From Xiphophorus maculatus (Eukaryota; Chordata; Actinopteri; Cyprinodontiformes; Poeciliidae): a stretch of 64,000 bases of DNA. Positions 43,601-57,400 of the stretch are shown here, piece by piece. Below the pieces are notes generated by a model, which saw only the letters and a program-made list of their open reading frames with translations, was not told where the DNA came from and did no database searches. Where the stretch lies: positions 13,536,882 through 13,600,881 of the forward strand of contig NC_036454.1 in the NCBI RefSeq assembly GCF_002775205.1, read 5' to 3'. How positions within the stretch are numbered: position 1 is the first letter of the stretch; the number at the start of each line of letters is the position of its first letter. The position numbers were made by a program, and so were the translations under genes.

Positions 43601-45482
43601 TGAGGCAGCAGATGCAGCCAGCAGCTGCAATTATTTAGCAGACAAAACATCTACAAACTTCACAACTTTGGCTTTCAAAACAGTAGACTGCTAATATACG
43701 GTATTGTAGCGCTGAGTCCTATGGATATCCACTGTTTCAGTTTGAGTCATTTTAAATTGCTAAAATGACTAAAAGAGGGGTCTGTCTATCTAGCTGTCAG
43801 CTGCCATCACACTGCGAATTTTATAATATTTTTAACAAGCTCACTGCAGTATAGTATTTTCCTACATAGAGTACTATTACTGATGATAACTTTACTTAGA
43901 GTAACTTAAAAAATCTGTACTATCCTTTTAACAGAGTTAATGCTTGCTGGAGAAGCATATTAAGGCTGAACTGCAGAAACTACAGCTGGAACAAAACATC
44001 ATTGTCAAGGGATATATGCATATTGATGTTTGGAATATTATTGGTGAGTGCATGTAATCCTGGTAAGGTGTAATGTATTTTACTGAGCTTTTTATTAACC
44101 ATAGGTTAGCCTCAAACTGTGACACAAAATTCAGTCAATTAAACTCATTGTACCGCACGGTGGCCACATTTGGACTGCTTAATCTATCATGCTTATATTT
44201 TTTTGACTTGAATTATGTTGCTAAGTGACTGCTAAGAAGTGTTATCACCTGTTATTATGAAGGAGAAGATCTCACAATGACTCATACGTGCTGCAGTATA
44301 GAAAGAAGCACAAACAAACATACAAGGGTCAAGTTAGTCGCAAAAAAAGGCAGACTGTGGGTACACTCATGTACCAAAATATAATAATTTACACTTGGCT
44401 ATCGCAACTTAGAATCCACCATGTAGTAGAACAAACAGTTGGATGTTTAACCATTAGAAATGAGGGAATAAGTGCATCTAAGTGCATTTCTAACAGAGCA
44501 AGTAGAAGCTTGTTATGAAAATGGGAAAATTATTGTCAAATGCAGATGGAGAGAATATATCTGCACCAACAGCATAAATATTATTCCCCAGTTAGCCAAG
44601 CTGCACTCTGGCTCTCTCTTCCTGTGTGGTTATAAATGAGCGAATCCACAGTTTTAATCAATCAATCCACAGCTGCCTATAGGACTGCCTGATAAATGTC
44701 TCGGCTGTAATTCCAACTACAGTGCATATCACTACTGAGTAAAAAACCTCAATGAAAGATTACTGCTGGAGGACAAATATGGAAATTATTTCGTTCTTGT
44801 CAGTGTAATAAATAAACACACTGGAACACCACATTTTTATGACACTCTTCAGCCAAACTTCAGGAGGAGTGTTTGAAAAACACCTGCAGTGATATGAAAG
44901 GATGCATATTGTCTGAAAAATAAAATAAAAAAAACTGCACTTGGACTGATTTTTCAAACGGGACATACAAGAGCTAGCTACAATTTACGAGCCAACGATT
45001 TCAGTTACATATATTTATTTAAAACACCCTCTGGCAAAACTATTATCACTAGAATATCAAGACGGATGTAAAAGTAAAGTCAGTTGAAGGTAATTATGCT
45101 CTGAAAACCTGTGTTAGACGGAGTTGCGAGCCTGAAAATGGCATATTTGTGGGAAAAGCAGATATTTTTACAGCCAACGGAGTAACTTAAATCACCACTA
45201 AATCTGGAAATAAAAAACGCCTTGATCCCAAAAATAGGAAATCAACCTCATTCTCATGGTGCTCCAACCAAACATCAGTGTATTTTTTCACCAGCCTAAT
45301 CTTGGTCTCTTCTCCATCCTCCCTGATCTCTCAGTCCACTATAGCCCTAAATAAAGAGAAAGGAGCCGCAACATTGCTTCCCTCCTGAAATAAATGCCAA
45401 AGAGTGTAGATAGAGAGCAGAGCCCAGAACAACCGTTATCCGGTGGTGGCAACTGCGCTCTCTGTTGTCCCAACGTGGGCTC
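37641..45482. other. C7-PLCXD3 intergenic region
   Basis: 7.8 kb with no C6-like or MROH2B-like exon that I can see. It contains a Tc1-like relic (about 40080-40660), a possible gag-like fragment (39605-39814) and a repeat end at about 40995-41040 (ccatccatctgtacctac). PLCXD3 3' UTR occupies an unknown part of the upper end; a minus-strand AATAAA (plus-strand 45014-45019) is one candidate signal about 465 bases past its stop. Confidence 0.55.
40080..40660 (+). mobile_element. Tc1-like transposon relic between C7 and PLCXD3
   Basis: Phrases ggtctggactttgatctggc (40113), gtaactctggctgtatg (40177), tgatctgtccagtgtgt (40480), aacaaaccacaaaggccttc (40538) and catggaacagctgtgtttat (40556) belong to the same fish Tc1-like element as the other copies. 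It contains a perfect 13-bp hairpin (40186-40225), a local rearrangement. Confidence 0.65.
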
Positions 45483-48400
45483 TCAGGTTGCATCATCATC
45501 TTCGTCTTCATTCAGGTGATGATAGTTGAGGCTGATGACAGCACTGATGAATTCACCGAGCTCAACAAAATCAGCTGTAATAATGTTGATGCCATTCTCC
45601 CCGGGTCTTTGAGATCTAATCCACTGCATCATGCCTGGTAACGCCCTGAGAAGAACAGAAACAAACAAAAAACACACATACAATAGCGTGTTAGGCAAAA
45701 AGGGCAGGTACTTCAGGTAAATGTTTCTCTATCAGCATTAATCGTTTAACTACCCCCTGGAAGTTTAAGGTATGGCATCGTTGACATGGTACAGTATTGT
45801 TTCTCAGTATTGAAACGTATAAAACACAGTTTTGTGTACGGAAAAAGGAGCTGTGATAAAAGATGTTTTTAACACAGCATGTGATGTCTGGCTGTGTCCT
45901 TCTCACAGCTGGTGTCAGGCTGTGAGAAGTGCACTCCGAGCTCTTGTTGGACATGCTCATGAATATCGAGCAACAGGGGAGGACGTTATCTTCGCAGATA
46001 CCTCACTCCATGTGGCCCCCCAAAATTCTAGGAGTTTTCTCCCACCCCCCATCTCATGCACAACTGTTTTCTGGCATTGCAGAGTCCTCTACTGATTTGT
46101 GAGTGTTGTGAAATGAATGCTTGGAACTTTGAAGGATGTCTACATCAAAGTAGCTAACTGCCTGGTGAGAATGGCTGATAGAGGAATTATCAAATGAATA
46201 ATTCATACCAGGAAAATTGATGGTTTTGGTGCCAAAGCTTTTAACAAGCTGGTGACATTACGATGGAGTGAAACACAGACAAAGCTGGGGATAAACCTAG
46301 AAAATTAGTCCTCCAACACGGGGGAGATACACAAAGAACAAAGAGAAACAAAAGCAATGGTTTTGTTTTTTAAAACCAACAAACCAGCTCAAATGAGGTC
46401 ACGGCCAAATGCTAGGGGACATTAGTAAAACCCAACACGCATGCTGATTAAGTTATTTAATGCCACAACGGCTCATATATTCCTATCTCTGTGTGTCCAC
46501 ACAGTGAGTTGTTATGGGTAAATTATGCCACCTCAGAGACCACTGGCGCTTGGGGTGTAGCAGCAATTTTGGTCCCAGATGGTTGTTACTCTTTTTCCTA
46601 ATTGGTGTAAATTCTGCATGATTTGCATGCCCTATCGTAATGCTGAAAACAAGCATAACAATGTTTTTGTTGGGGATTTTTGGCTTCTCTCTGGAATGAA
46701 TACCTTTCCGTTATCGTCTCCCTCAGTCCGCTGGCCACGCCCTTCATCACAGTACTTGCCTTTGGTGTTAGAACCACCTGGGAGACGAAGAACGTCCCCT
46801 TCCTCCTGCAGAAAAAAGAACATGTGTATGTAAACTTCTGATCAGAATAGGATGAGAGCTGGTTATTGAAATAGATGTGATTGCAAACCTGCGGTCAGTT
46901 ACAGATGCCTGGAGAAACTGAACGAGCTTCTCTGGGTCGGTGGTGTTGGCCCACGGAGCAGGCATCATCTGGCCAGGCCACAGGAAGGGTACCTCCAGGG
47001 CCATTGGATGGTGGTAGAAGACAAGCACCTGGTACTCCTTTTCCCAAAGATACTTCAGAGTCACCTATGTATAGTCAGGGAATTGCAGGATAACAGATAA
47101 TTTAATGAGAGATGAACCTTCCTCTATTGTGAGTTCAACCAGATGAATTGTGCATAAAGAAGCATCCTAACAAGTGAAAAATTTAATATCATGGGTCTCG
47201 GTTCCATTTAATTTGACTGGAAAAATACATTAATCTGCATGTTTTATTTCATTTGTGTGCAATAGAGAAGAAAATATTGGCAGAATAAAGATCTGAGGAG
47301 TGCAGGAAGACAGAAAGATTGTACAGTGCTGTGACATATGCAGTGCCTATAAAATGTATTCAACCTCTTGAATGCTTTACCCTTTTTACCCAAATCCATC
47401 ATGATGAACAATGTGGCTTTTTAAAAAAAAATGTAAAAAAAAAATATGCTAAAGAGAATACTGATTTCTACAAAATGATATTTAAATAAAAAAAAAAAAT
47501 TGACATAAAATAAATAATTGCATAAATATTCATCGCCTTTTAAAGACACAGATCTAAATAAACAGAGGTCCAGCCAATTGGTGTGAGTAGTCTCACAATT
47601 AGCTTACTTGCACTTCCAGCCCTTTGGGAGCGACAGCACCCTGTTTTCTTATAATTTAGGTACTGTGAGAAAAATGGCTTTAGGTTAAGGCTAGAAAAAG
47701 CTGGTATATAAATTGGCAATTGGCCTTAAAAGGACAATTTTATTTGTTTTATAAGATATGTAACTACTTTTGGTAATTTCCAATAAAAACTAATGAAACT
47801 GGTTCCCTTGAACTATAATATTCTACACTAATGGGAGATGTGAACAAAGTCTGACATTTGTGAAGCCTTTTTATTTGTAAAAAGGCTTTCTATTTGTTGG
47901 ATCCGTGGGCCAACAAAAGAGAGAAATATGGAAACCAAAATTTAAAGACAGTTCAAACAGGGGATTAACTATTTTACTCTGGTCACAGATTCCTTAAAAC
48001 AGATTTGAAATGTGACCTTTTTAATCCACTTGTAAAAATAAAAGTATTAGTATCAGATCCAGAGGGAGGCTATATGAACTATCATTGCTACTGTGGGACT
48101 TTCAGCCTGAGAAACAAGAAATGACTAGCCAATCAGACTTTGTGGTGAGAGACAAAACAGAACAGAGAGAATCACAGATCGAAATGATGATTAAAAGTAA
48201 CAGCAAGGTAATATGAGAAGCACAAAAAATGCCATAGGTTCAAATAACAAACAAAAAAGCTATGAAATGTCAAGGCCTCTGCAGCACATGGGGCTGTGAT
48301 CTCCAAACTGGGGGAATGGCTGCAGCAGATTCCAGAAAAAACCTCTGAGATCTCAGATGAGTACAGTTCTAGCAACAGCTAAGATATGGAGAAGTGAAGA

Positions 48401-51400
48401 GAGAAAATTCTTCGACATTCCAGCTGCACGTCACCCAATTCACCATGGGGAAATCAAGACTGAAATCTTTATTGGAGCCCACTGTGATAAGAGAGTGACT
48501 GTGAGATAAGAAGACGTCAAAGCAATGGTTTATTAGAGTATCTTCTACATGTGATAAGCCAGAAAGACGGGGAGAGAAAGTGCTTTAGTACAAGTCAGGC
48601 TGCAAAATGATTACGAGTAGACTGAAAATAAAACCTTCTGAAAAACAAAACCGACTAAAAATGGAATGTTCATAAAAAATAAAAAACTATCATTAAAGAA
48701 ATGACAATCATCAAAGTGTAGATAAAAACTTAGAGAGTCTTCTGTGCAGTGCAGGGCTGAGATCACTCACAAAACTTTTATATCCTCATGGACACAAGTT
48801 GTTAAAGTTACAAAAACCCTGAAATAAATTACAGGGGGCTGCATTGTTGAAATGTAGATGCATTTGTACCTCTTGAGCAAAAACCACTGGGCAGAGTTTT
48901 TCTCCAAACACTTCTTTCAGCATGGCCACCAGCTTTTCGTGGTGCAGGTTCTGTACACCATAGAAGTGGTTGAAATCCAGGAAAATGACTTCTTTGGCAT
49001 GTGCTGATAGGAAGCTGCTGATCTGCTCTAAACCCTCGCGGACCTGAAAACAGACACACGAAAATCCATCTATTGACATTCTGACACCAAAATCTAAATA
49101 CATAAAAACTTTGACTTTCCACTTGAACCTCTTGAAGTACCTTGCACAATTAGGCTCTCAGTCTGCACTGGATCATAGAGTTAAATAAACTGCCACGTGC
49201 AAGGAAATGAAATAACATCACTTAGCAACCACAAGTATCACCAAAAAGTCATTGCATGAAAAAAAAAAACATCAGAGCTGTGTGCTTCTCTGACCGTGGC
49301 ACTGAAGAGCCCGTGGGCGAAGTACAGCTCGTTGTCGGGGTCACGGGGCTTGGTGGAGATGCGCAGGTCAAAGAAACGGATCCCAGCCTCCAACTGGCTA
49401 GTGAAGTTCATAGTCTGCGTGGCCAACCACTTTCTCATTAGCTTCTTGGCTACCGTACCGAAAACAGACACAAAGTTCTGCACTGTCTCTGGCTGTTCGG
49501 GACCCACTGGGGATGCCTCATCAATGTAGAAACTGAAGGAGTCGTGAGAACCTAAAGGGGGACACAAACACGAGTCTGCATAAATGTACTGTCAGTTGCA
49601 GGTTTTATTTCTGGTGAAAGCCAGCTGGCAAGAAAGGGGTCAGTAAGTAAAATACCAGGGTGCCATGGCAACAAGTAGCTGAATAATAGTGCCATGAACT
49701 CTGAAAACGTCAATCAAATTAAGAAAATGGTGAATGGTAATAATAATACTTTTCATCCATTATATTTCCCAACTTTTTTGGTAAACGTTTTTTTCCCTAT
49801 TTCTATGGCTCACTTTCAATTAGCTGTGGCCCTTATAATCACTTAGGTACATCAAAGGTACATGCTGTCTGATGGTGAAAATACAGAAAAACAAAGATCT
49901 TTGAATTCATTTAAAACATATCAAAAAGCTAATTCCAGTTATTAAACATGGAAGTTATGTCCTTCCATGCCTGCTTGACAAGGTAAACATGTTGTGATAA
50001 TTGTAAATGTTAGTAGGCCCTGTCCTTGCCATTGCAATCACTCCTGCCACAAAATCCCATTTCTTGCTTTCTAGGCACACAGAAGGACTACCCACCCCTT
50101 CCATCAACAAGCTGACATGCAGCACGAACTGACCTTCAACTATCTACACGCACCAGACCCAGGTCTTCACAGCCAGCTCAGAGAATGACCATAAGCAGGG
50201 TGGACAGCTGAATCCCGGGGCGGTGGAGCTAACTGCATCACTGCTGGCTGAGCTGCACCATTAGGGTCACAGTGTAACACGCTGTGACCTTAACCAGCTG
50301 CAGCAGCTGCACCGCTGAATTATTATTTTTTTGTTATATTTTGTTTTGTTTCGTTTTTGTCTCTCCCTTTTTGGCACAGGAAGTTTTGCTTCTTTACATA
50401 TGACAATTCAAAAACCTTTTCAACGTGATATTTTGATGTTACCTCCATTTACATATTAAATGGAGGCTGGAAGCAAATATCATTAGCATCTGATATGCTA
50501 CAATAATCAACATCAAAGCATGTAAAAAGAAAAATCACTTTTAGTCTCATAATTTATCTGATAAAATATCAAAATTCTGTCTGAAGGAGAACCACATGGT
50601 TGAGTGAAAGAGCAGGGCTCCATATGAAAAGGCTACAGCTCTCAACCGGTTCAATTCTCAGCCTCTTCCTGTCCATCTACTAGTTAATAAAGGTTACTTA
50701 TGCCACAAAAAACTAATTTTACACACAATGTGACAGGGGAAAAAGAAAACAACTGTGGCTCTCTCAGTTATTTAAATAAATTGTTTCATTAACTAAAATT
50801 CTGAGTTATAATGCCTAACACAAATTTAGATGCCGTTGATAAAGGGAGGGAGATATGTAGAAGTTGTCACACCACTTGGACAAGTCAGTTTTCCCAGGTT
50901 AGAACACAAATGTGGAACTGGACAAGAGAGAGCCTATTTTAGGCTCACTATAATCACACTGTTGACCCACATAAGGAATCCACTTGGAGTTCTGTTTATG
51001 ACGCTTCATTTCTATATTATTCAGCTCAGCTGAAGGTAAAATCTCAGCTCAAAACTGACTGATTTAACCAGAATAATCACTTACCATGGAAGGATTTTTA
51101 GTTGCGCAAAAGAAAAAAAAAACTCTGGACTTTTTTTCCCCCACCAAATCTGCAAAAGCAAGGAGTTTTTGTTTTTGAGAATGACAACAAGAATGGCTGA
51201 ACCTTTCATAAATATTTATAAACATGAACCGGTTTAACCTTAAAACCCCATTTAAATGTTGGGGAACTGCAACAGCATAGCATAGAGTTATTTATGCTGG
51301 GGAGATCAGATCTACTTTTGTGTCTTTCAAAATGAAGTTTGCAAACATTTGGCAAATGCTAACAGCTTTGTGCCTCTGCCCTCAGTGAGTCAAAGGTGTG

Positions 51401-54400
51401 AAAGGAAAATAACAAATAGCTTTTCAAAAAAATTTACACTAAGATAAGAAAAACAGAACAAAGCACATGCAAAAACCCATTTATTGCCACTGAATCTTAA
51501 AAGCACGATGAGGCCACCATTCTGACTCAGCTGTGCATCTTTTTCCTAGCTCTATATTTGGTTTGTATCTCTTTGCGTCTGAGTCTCTGTGCTCAGCCGC
51601 ACTGGGAGCCTGCAGCTTCTGTGGAAGGAGTTGTCAAGAGGAGCTGATTAACTAATCAGTAGTGGACTTTGGAAAATGTGTATCCACATCTCAGTAGGCA
51701 GCTACTTGGGGGAAGAAAGATTTTTCTGCCACATTCTTTAAAATGGAAAATAAGAACTGTGATTAATCAAACATTGCTGATAGAAAACATCTCCTCGGAG
51801 ATTGCAGCTTCCAAACTTGATCATTCTGGACTAAAAGCAAACTTACATTACATTAATTGCTATATAAAGTTTAAAAATCAAGGATTCGTTCAGTTGATAA
51901 TGTATTTAGGAGGACTTAGTTATGAGTACAACTCAGAACTATTACTCCAGGCAATCCTAAATTTTTGTGATTAGCATACTAAAGAAAACATACATAGCAT
52001 ATGAAAAATCAAAGTTATAAGTCCCTTGATTTTTCGGCAAGATTACAACTCTTGAGATTTATTTTAAATCTGAGCTCCTAGGGCAAAAATAATAAGGTTT
52101 GTTTGTGGAGCGCTGAGAAAAATGCTTTAAATATGTACGATGAAAAGCATGTGGCCCATGCTGTACTGCAAAGAGAAACGGCTTCCCAAAAAAAGTCAAA
52201 GCAATTAAGATCAAAATATTTATCCAAATATGTATAAAATCTTCAGTTATTTGAGGTGAAATGTGTAAATGTGGAGAAATCAATCCAGCACAATAAAGTT
52301 ATGGGTGGTTCAGTTACACCCATATCTAGCGTGATGTCTCACACCTAAAAGATTTATCTAAATGTGTTCAAATAAATGATAGAGGTCACATTTAATTCTT
52401 CCCAAAACTACGGTATAACCCTGTTTGCTTCAGTTTAATGTTGCCTTTTGCAAACTTAAAATGACAAAGATTACAGCAAAAACAGTAAATCCTGCTCACA
52501 ATTGATCCTGAAATATCAGCAGACTTTGAATTCTTATAATTTTTTAGATCCTTTATTGACAAATGTCTGATAAAATATAATTTGTAGTTACAGTATACTA
52601 AGGAAAAGAACAAAACACATTGAACAGTGTGATTGAATAATAAATTCAGATGTGCATGACATCCGAGTATGTTGTTCAAGGTCTATGCAAAAGTATTCAT
52701 AGACCTTGAACTTATTAACACATGTATTTATTTGACAGACCAAAACAAAGTGGTACATAACAGCAAAGTGGAAGGAAAACCGTCTTGACCGTCTTTTACA
52801 AACAAAAACCTGAAAAGTAAGAAGTGTATCTATGAGTCCAGATGTTGTAGAAATATGTCACACTGCAATTAAAGATTTCGGGATATGTCTCTGCCAGCTT
52901 TGTATATCTGGAGACTTTAATATGTTTTACCTATTCTTCTTTGGAAAAGCTTGTGCTTCATCAAGCTGGACGGAGAGCCTTTGTGAAGGATTGCCACATA
53001 TTCTAAATTGGATTGTGGTCTAGACTTTGGCTGAACTATCATACCACATGAATATGTTTTGATGTAAACAACTGTGTTATAGTTATGGGTGTAGGTTTAG
53101 AGTTGCCTTGGTGGAAGATGGACCTCCGCCTCAGTTTCAAGTCTTGTTGCATCCTCCAGCTGGTTTTCTTCCTGGATTGCTATGTTTAGCTATTATCCAT
53201 CTTCCCCTCACCTCAGACCAGCTTCCCTGTTCCTGTTGTGTACCTATAGCATGGTCCTGCCACCACATTGGTCACCAAAGGAATTGTATTTTCATGGTGA
53301 TGCAATTAGTTTTTTAATGTACCCGAAATAGTTCAGTTTTGGTATCACATGGCACTTCTGTGTTCTTATGGCTGTAAATGGGCCCTCTTTAGGTTTCTAC
53401 TCAACAACAAATGCTATAAATGCAATAGCTCTACTCTTTGTAAAGAGTAGAGTTATTGGTAATCTTATTGACAGATTCTCTTGCCTGAGTACGGATCTTT
53501 TAAATGTTGTTGCATACAAACATAAAAAGTGATGTAATAAAAAAAGACTAATAGAAATCTGTCTTGTCTTAGACACTACATGGATTTCATACCAGTCCGA
53601 CAGCAGAACAGATTGTGGAAGCAGTGAGAACTATTTTCTTCTGACAGTCAACCATGCAATCACATGTCAGGTGTAGACATGAAGTTGTCACGTCCACACT
53701 GGAACAAGGGGGAAGGAGCCAAAGAACAGAAAGCAGAAAAGTAAAGCTGAAACTGGCTGAAAAGAGACTTATTGACCATTATGATGGCAGTGTTGTCTTG
53801 AAAATTGACCGGAATTAAATGAGTGATTCTCCCTGCATGAGAGCGGAGCATTCAGAAAGGACCACTGCTGGTTCGAATCCGGGGGTTTTTGAGAGAGAAA
53901 AGGCATTTCAGCTCACCATGAATCCTTTTCAGATCTATTTTTGGATGCTGAAGACAGGAGAGAAGAAGGGAAAGTGAGAAGGAAATGGAAAGTGACAGGA
54001 TGCAGTACAGGAAAATTTTATGGAAAAAATTAATTTAACCTACAGGTCTCTAATTATTTCGGTTATATTTCACCTTTTGAGATTTTACATATAGTATTAC
54101 TGTCATTCATGAGTGCTGCTTTTCCATCATCTTATGACAGTAGCATTTCATTCTATTCTAGTCTATTCCCATGTGCACATAGTGTGATTAAATTTCTGAC
54201 AAAAATATGTAAAATTAGATTTATTGGTCCTTCTGACCTGAACTGAATTGTAGACAAATGGAGAAGTAAAAGAATCATACATGGAAATCATTATAAATTA
54301 TTTCCCCCAGTTTTTTTCAGACAAATATCTATCTAAGGAACTTAGAAATTTTAGAAATTCTAAAAAGTTTTAAACGTACGTCAGAGCAGAGTAGATCGGT

Positions 54401-57400
54401 GCAGTTTTAAAGTTAGTGTCCACATTATAGTATGATGGGGTACTGATATTAAAAATAAAATGACAAAAATAACATTTTAATTGTTGAACATTCAAACCCC
54501 ACAAAACTATTTAAATGTGAAGTTTTAATAAAAACAAATCTATGTTGCTTAATTTTTTAGAAAGAGAAAAACATAGAAAGAAATATTAGAGTATTTCTCT
54601 AATTGAATAAAATAAAACCACTACAGAGTTAATGTTTTAAGTTGCATTACTTTAGTATAAAAAAATACAAGTACTATGGTTATTAATTATGTTAAATTTT
54701 AACTTTGACAAATTTCCAGTCATATTCAATAAATCTGAATGTGGGTTTCGATGAGGCTTAATATTCAGATTAAAAGTACCTTTTAAAAGAATACCTCTAG
54801 TTAGGCATAAAACAACTATTCATGAAGCCTATGTTCTGTATTAAAAATTACTTTTTTATTAGTCTGATATTGTGTTCTAATCTCACCAAGCCTAGTTTGG
54901 ATAAATTAAATGAAAAAAGTGTCAAACACATCAATGTATGCTACTGTACTAAGGACAAATGGACATGTTTTATTGAGATAACTGCAGAATCCAATTCTTG
55001 GCTGATGCAGTTCCTGAATTCATCTCAAAATGCCACTTTCATCCAATCATCTACAGTCCAAGACAGTTGTGGGGTGCTTAGCTTTTCTATATGTAAATCC
55101 CACTGCTTTTAGACAATTGTATGCAGTCTGATTTCTATATCAACTCCTTTGTCAGCCGACATAATTTATTTATTTCATTATGCAATTTCTGTTTTCGAGG
55201 CACATTCTGTTATCTAAGTTATTCAGCTTTTCAATTATTCCTTTATTTTTGGAAACATGTGTCTTCTGAATTTAAGTAGCATTCATATTTTGAAATGGCC
55301 AAGTCAGAGTCCTCACTTTTGATATGGAAACTGTGAAGTGAACTAAAGATTAGGATTATGGGAAGGCGGTCATACACACTCAAGGGATTTAAAGTTAGCT
55401 TTAAAATAGCATTCTACAACTTGACCTTTGGGCATCAACAAATCTAAATTTTGAAATATTGAAAACTATATTTGAAGAAACTTACTCTGCATGTATCTGC
55501 TGGGTGTGATACACACACGCACGCACGCGCACGCCCGCACACATATATATGACACTATAGTGTGTCATATTTTCCTTCTATCACTGCAAGTGATGAAACT
55601 CCAGGGAAACTAATTCATAACATCTTTGGCACATCATTCTTGACCAACTCAATGAATAATGTGCAGACGGGGAGTGTGTGGCATTCACCTCGCAGATCCA
55701 GTAATAGCTGCTGAAAAACGGCCTTACCCACTTCCCTACTGAATAGCTTGAGGGAAAAAGAAAATTTAAAGCCCTTTTTCCTTTATGTGATCCATTTTTC
55801 ATCAACCATAAGTACAACTAGATGTGGACAGCCATCTAGTCTTATAGATTGTCTATAAGCCAGAGAAGGCGTGGTTCCATGCATAATTGCTGGTTGGACA
55901 AAAGTTGCAATTGTGACCAACACTAAAGTGTTAGTGGTAGACGGGAGAAATAGAAAAGCAGCAGAATGCTTACAAAGATATGTAAAGATGTTATATTAGA
56001 AATAACACAAAACCAATGCTGCTGTGTCAAGTTATGAGTCACGGAATTTTATTTTACATTATTTACAAAAAGCTCAGTACCAGAATTATGTAAATTATAA
56101 ATTATCGGTCAATATTAATGCTCCTCGCTGACACTCAAAATCTTCCAATCTCAAAATTGTGTTGCTTTTTTTATGGATGTGCCTAGAAAAAGCTGTTCTT
56201 CACTAACTCCTTCTATTTTTTTTCTGGCCCATTTTCAATCAAGTTTCACAACAGCACTGAGTCAACTCTCCTCTAGGTGACAAATGAGTCACTGGTGTCT
56301 TTGGGCACTGCAGAAATCCTGCTATTTTAAAAACAGTTGGACCCAATAATATAGACAAAAATAGTAAACTCTTATTTATGGATTGTCTCTAACCATATTC
56401 TGGATATTTCGCAACATGATTCCCAAAGCTTTTCTGTAACCTAGAACTAAATGATTGTTTCATTTTGTTCTACACACCTTAGAAGATTTTTTAATAGCAC
56501 AAAACAAAATGCACTCAGAAATTGGCTAGTTGCTGGAAATACACAATTTTAGGCTTAACCACTCCTGATCAGAGACTAGCTAGTAAAAATGAGAAAAATC
56601 GAATTCTTTTCAAATAACTGAAAGCACAATATCGACATGCCACAATATGTCGCAGTATCAGCGTTGCTCTTTACTTCAGTGTGGAAGTTGTTAATTCGGG
56701 AAATAGAGTGAGTTTCGCAGTGAGGTGTAAAAAAACGAAGTCAATGACAAAACAAAAGCTGGCACAGCAGCAGGTCGGCTGTACACTCGGTCAGCTGCAA
56801 AAGAGCAAATTTTCTATGAATGGTGATCATTTCACTTTTTGCCATTTTGGTCTTTTTATTTTGGCAATATGTTATTGAACTGGAACAGATGCATACTCAC
56901 TCAGAGATTATTTCAATTAAATATATCTCAGTTTATTTACATAGCACCAATTCCAATATTGTCTTAAGGCACTTTACAAAAAACACGTCCCTTTAATCCA
57001 ATCATACAGATGAAGTAGATAAATTCCAAATTCATCATAGTTTTCAAACAATGCAGTAAAGTTATATTTGCTATTCAAATTGGTTAAAAAGTTTTCTATC
57101 TATGGAAACCCAACAGATTGCAATGAGTCACTGACTCGTTGCAGTCACTTCTTCTGGATCTGGCAACAGTGGACAATCACTTGAATCGAGTCCTTAACCT
57201 TGCAGCAACACCTCATATTGATCATGCATGCAAGGACTGCAAAAAAGAAAAAAAAAAGAAAAAGAAAAAATACAAACAGTAATATGAATATTGCACATAG
57301 TGATTTTGAAATAATTATACATTTTCAATAAATTGAGCAGCCCTTCCTATATATATATATTAAGACTTTATTTGGGAGAAAATAGAATAAATTAAGAAAC

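Noticed and set aside
46704-46720. Apparent non-canonical GA donor at the end of PLCXD3 exon 5
   Set aside because: Extending the exon to GAAAG|GTATTC adds ...ETITER, as in human, and gives a normal GT donor in the right phase.
51669-51974. 101-codon plus-strand open frame in PLCXD3 intron 1
   Set aside because: AT-rich, no similarity, no splice or promoter context; expected length for chance frames in this composition.
53860-53885. tRNA-like B-box ggttcgaatcc
   Set aside because: No A-box at the right distance and no cloverleaf; at best a SINE scrap.
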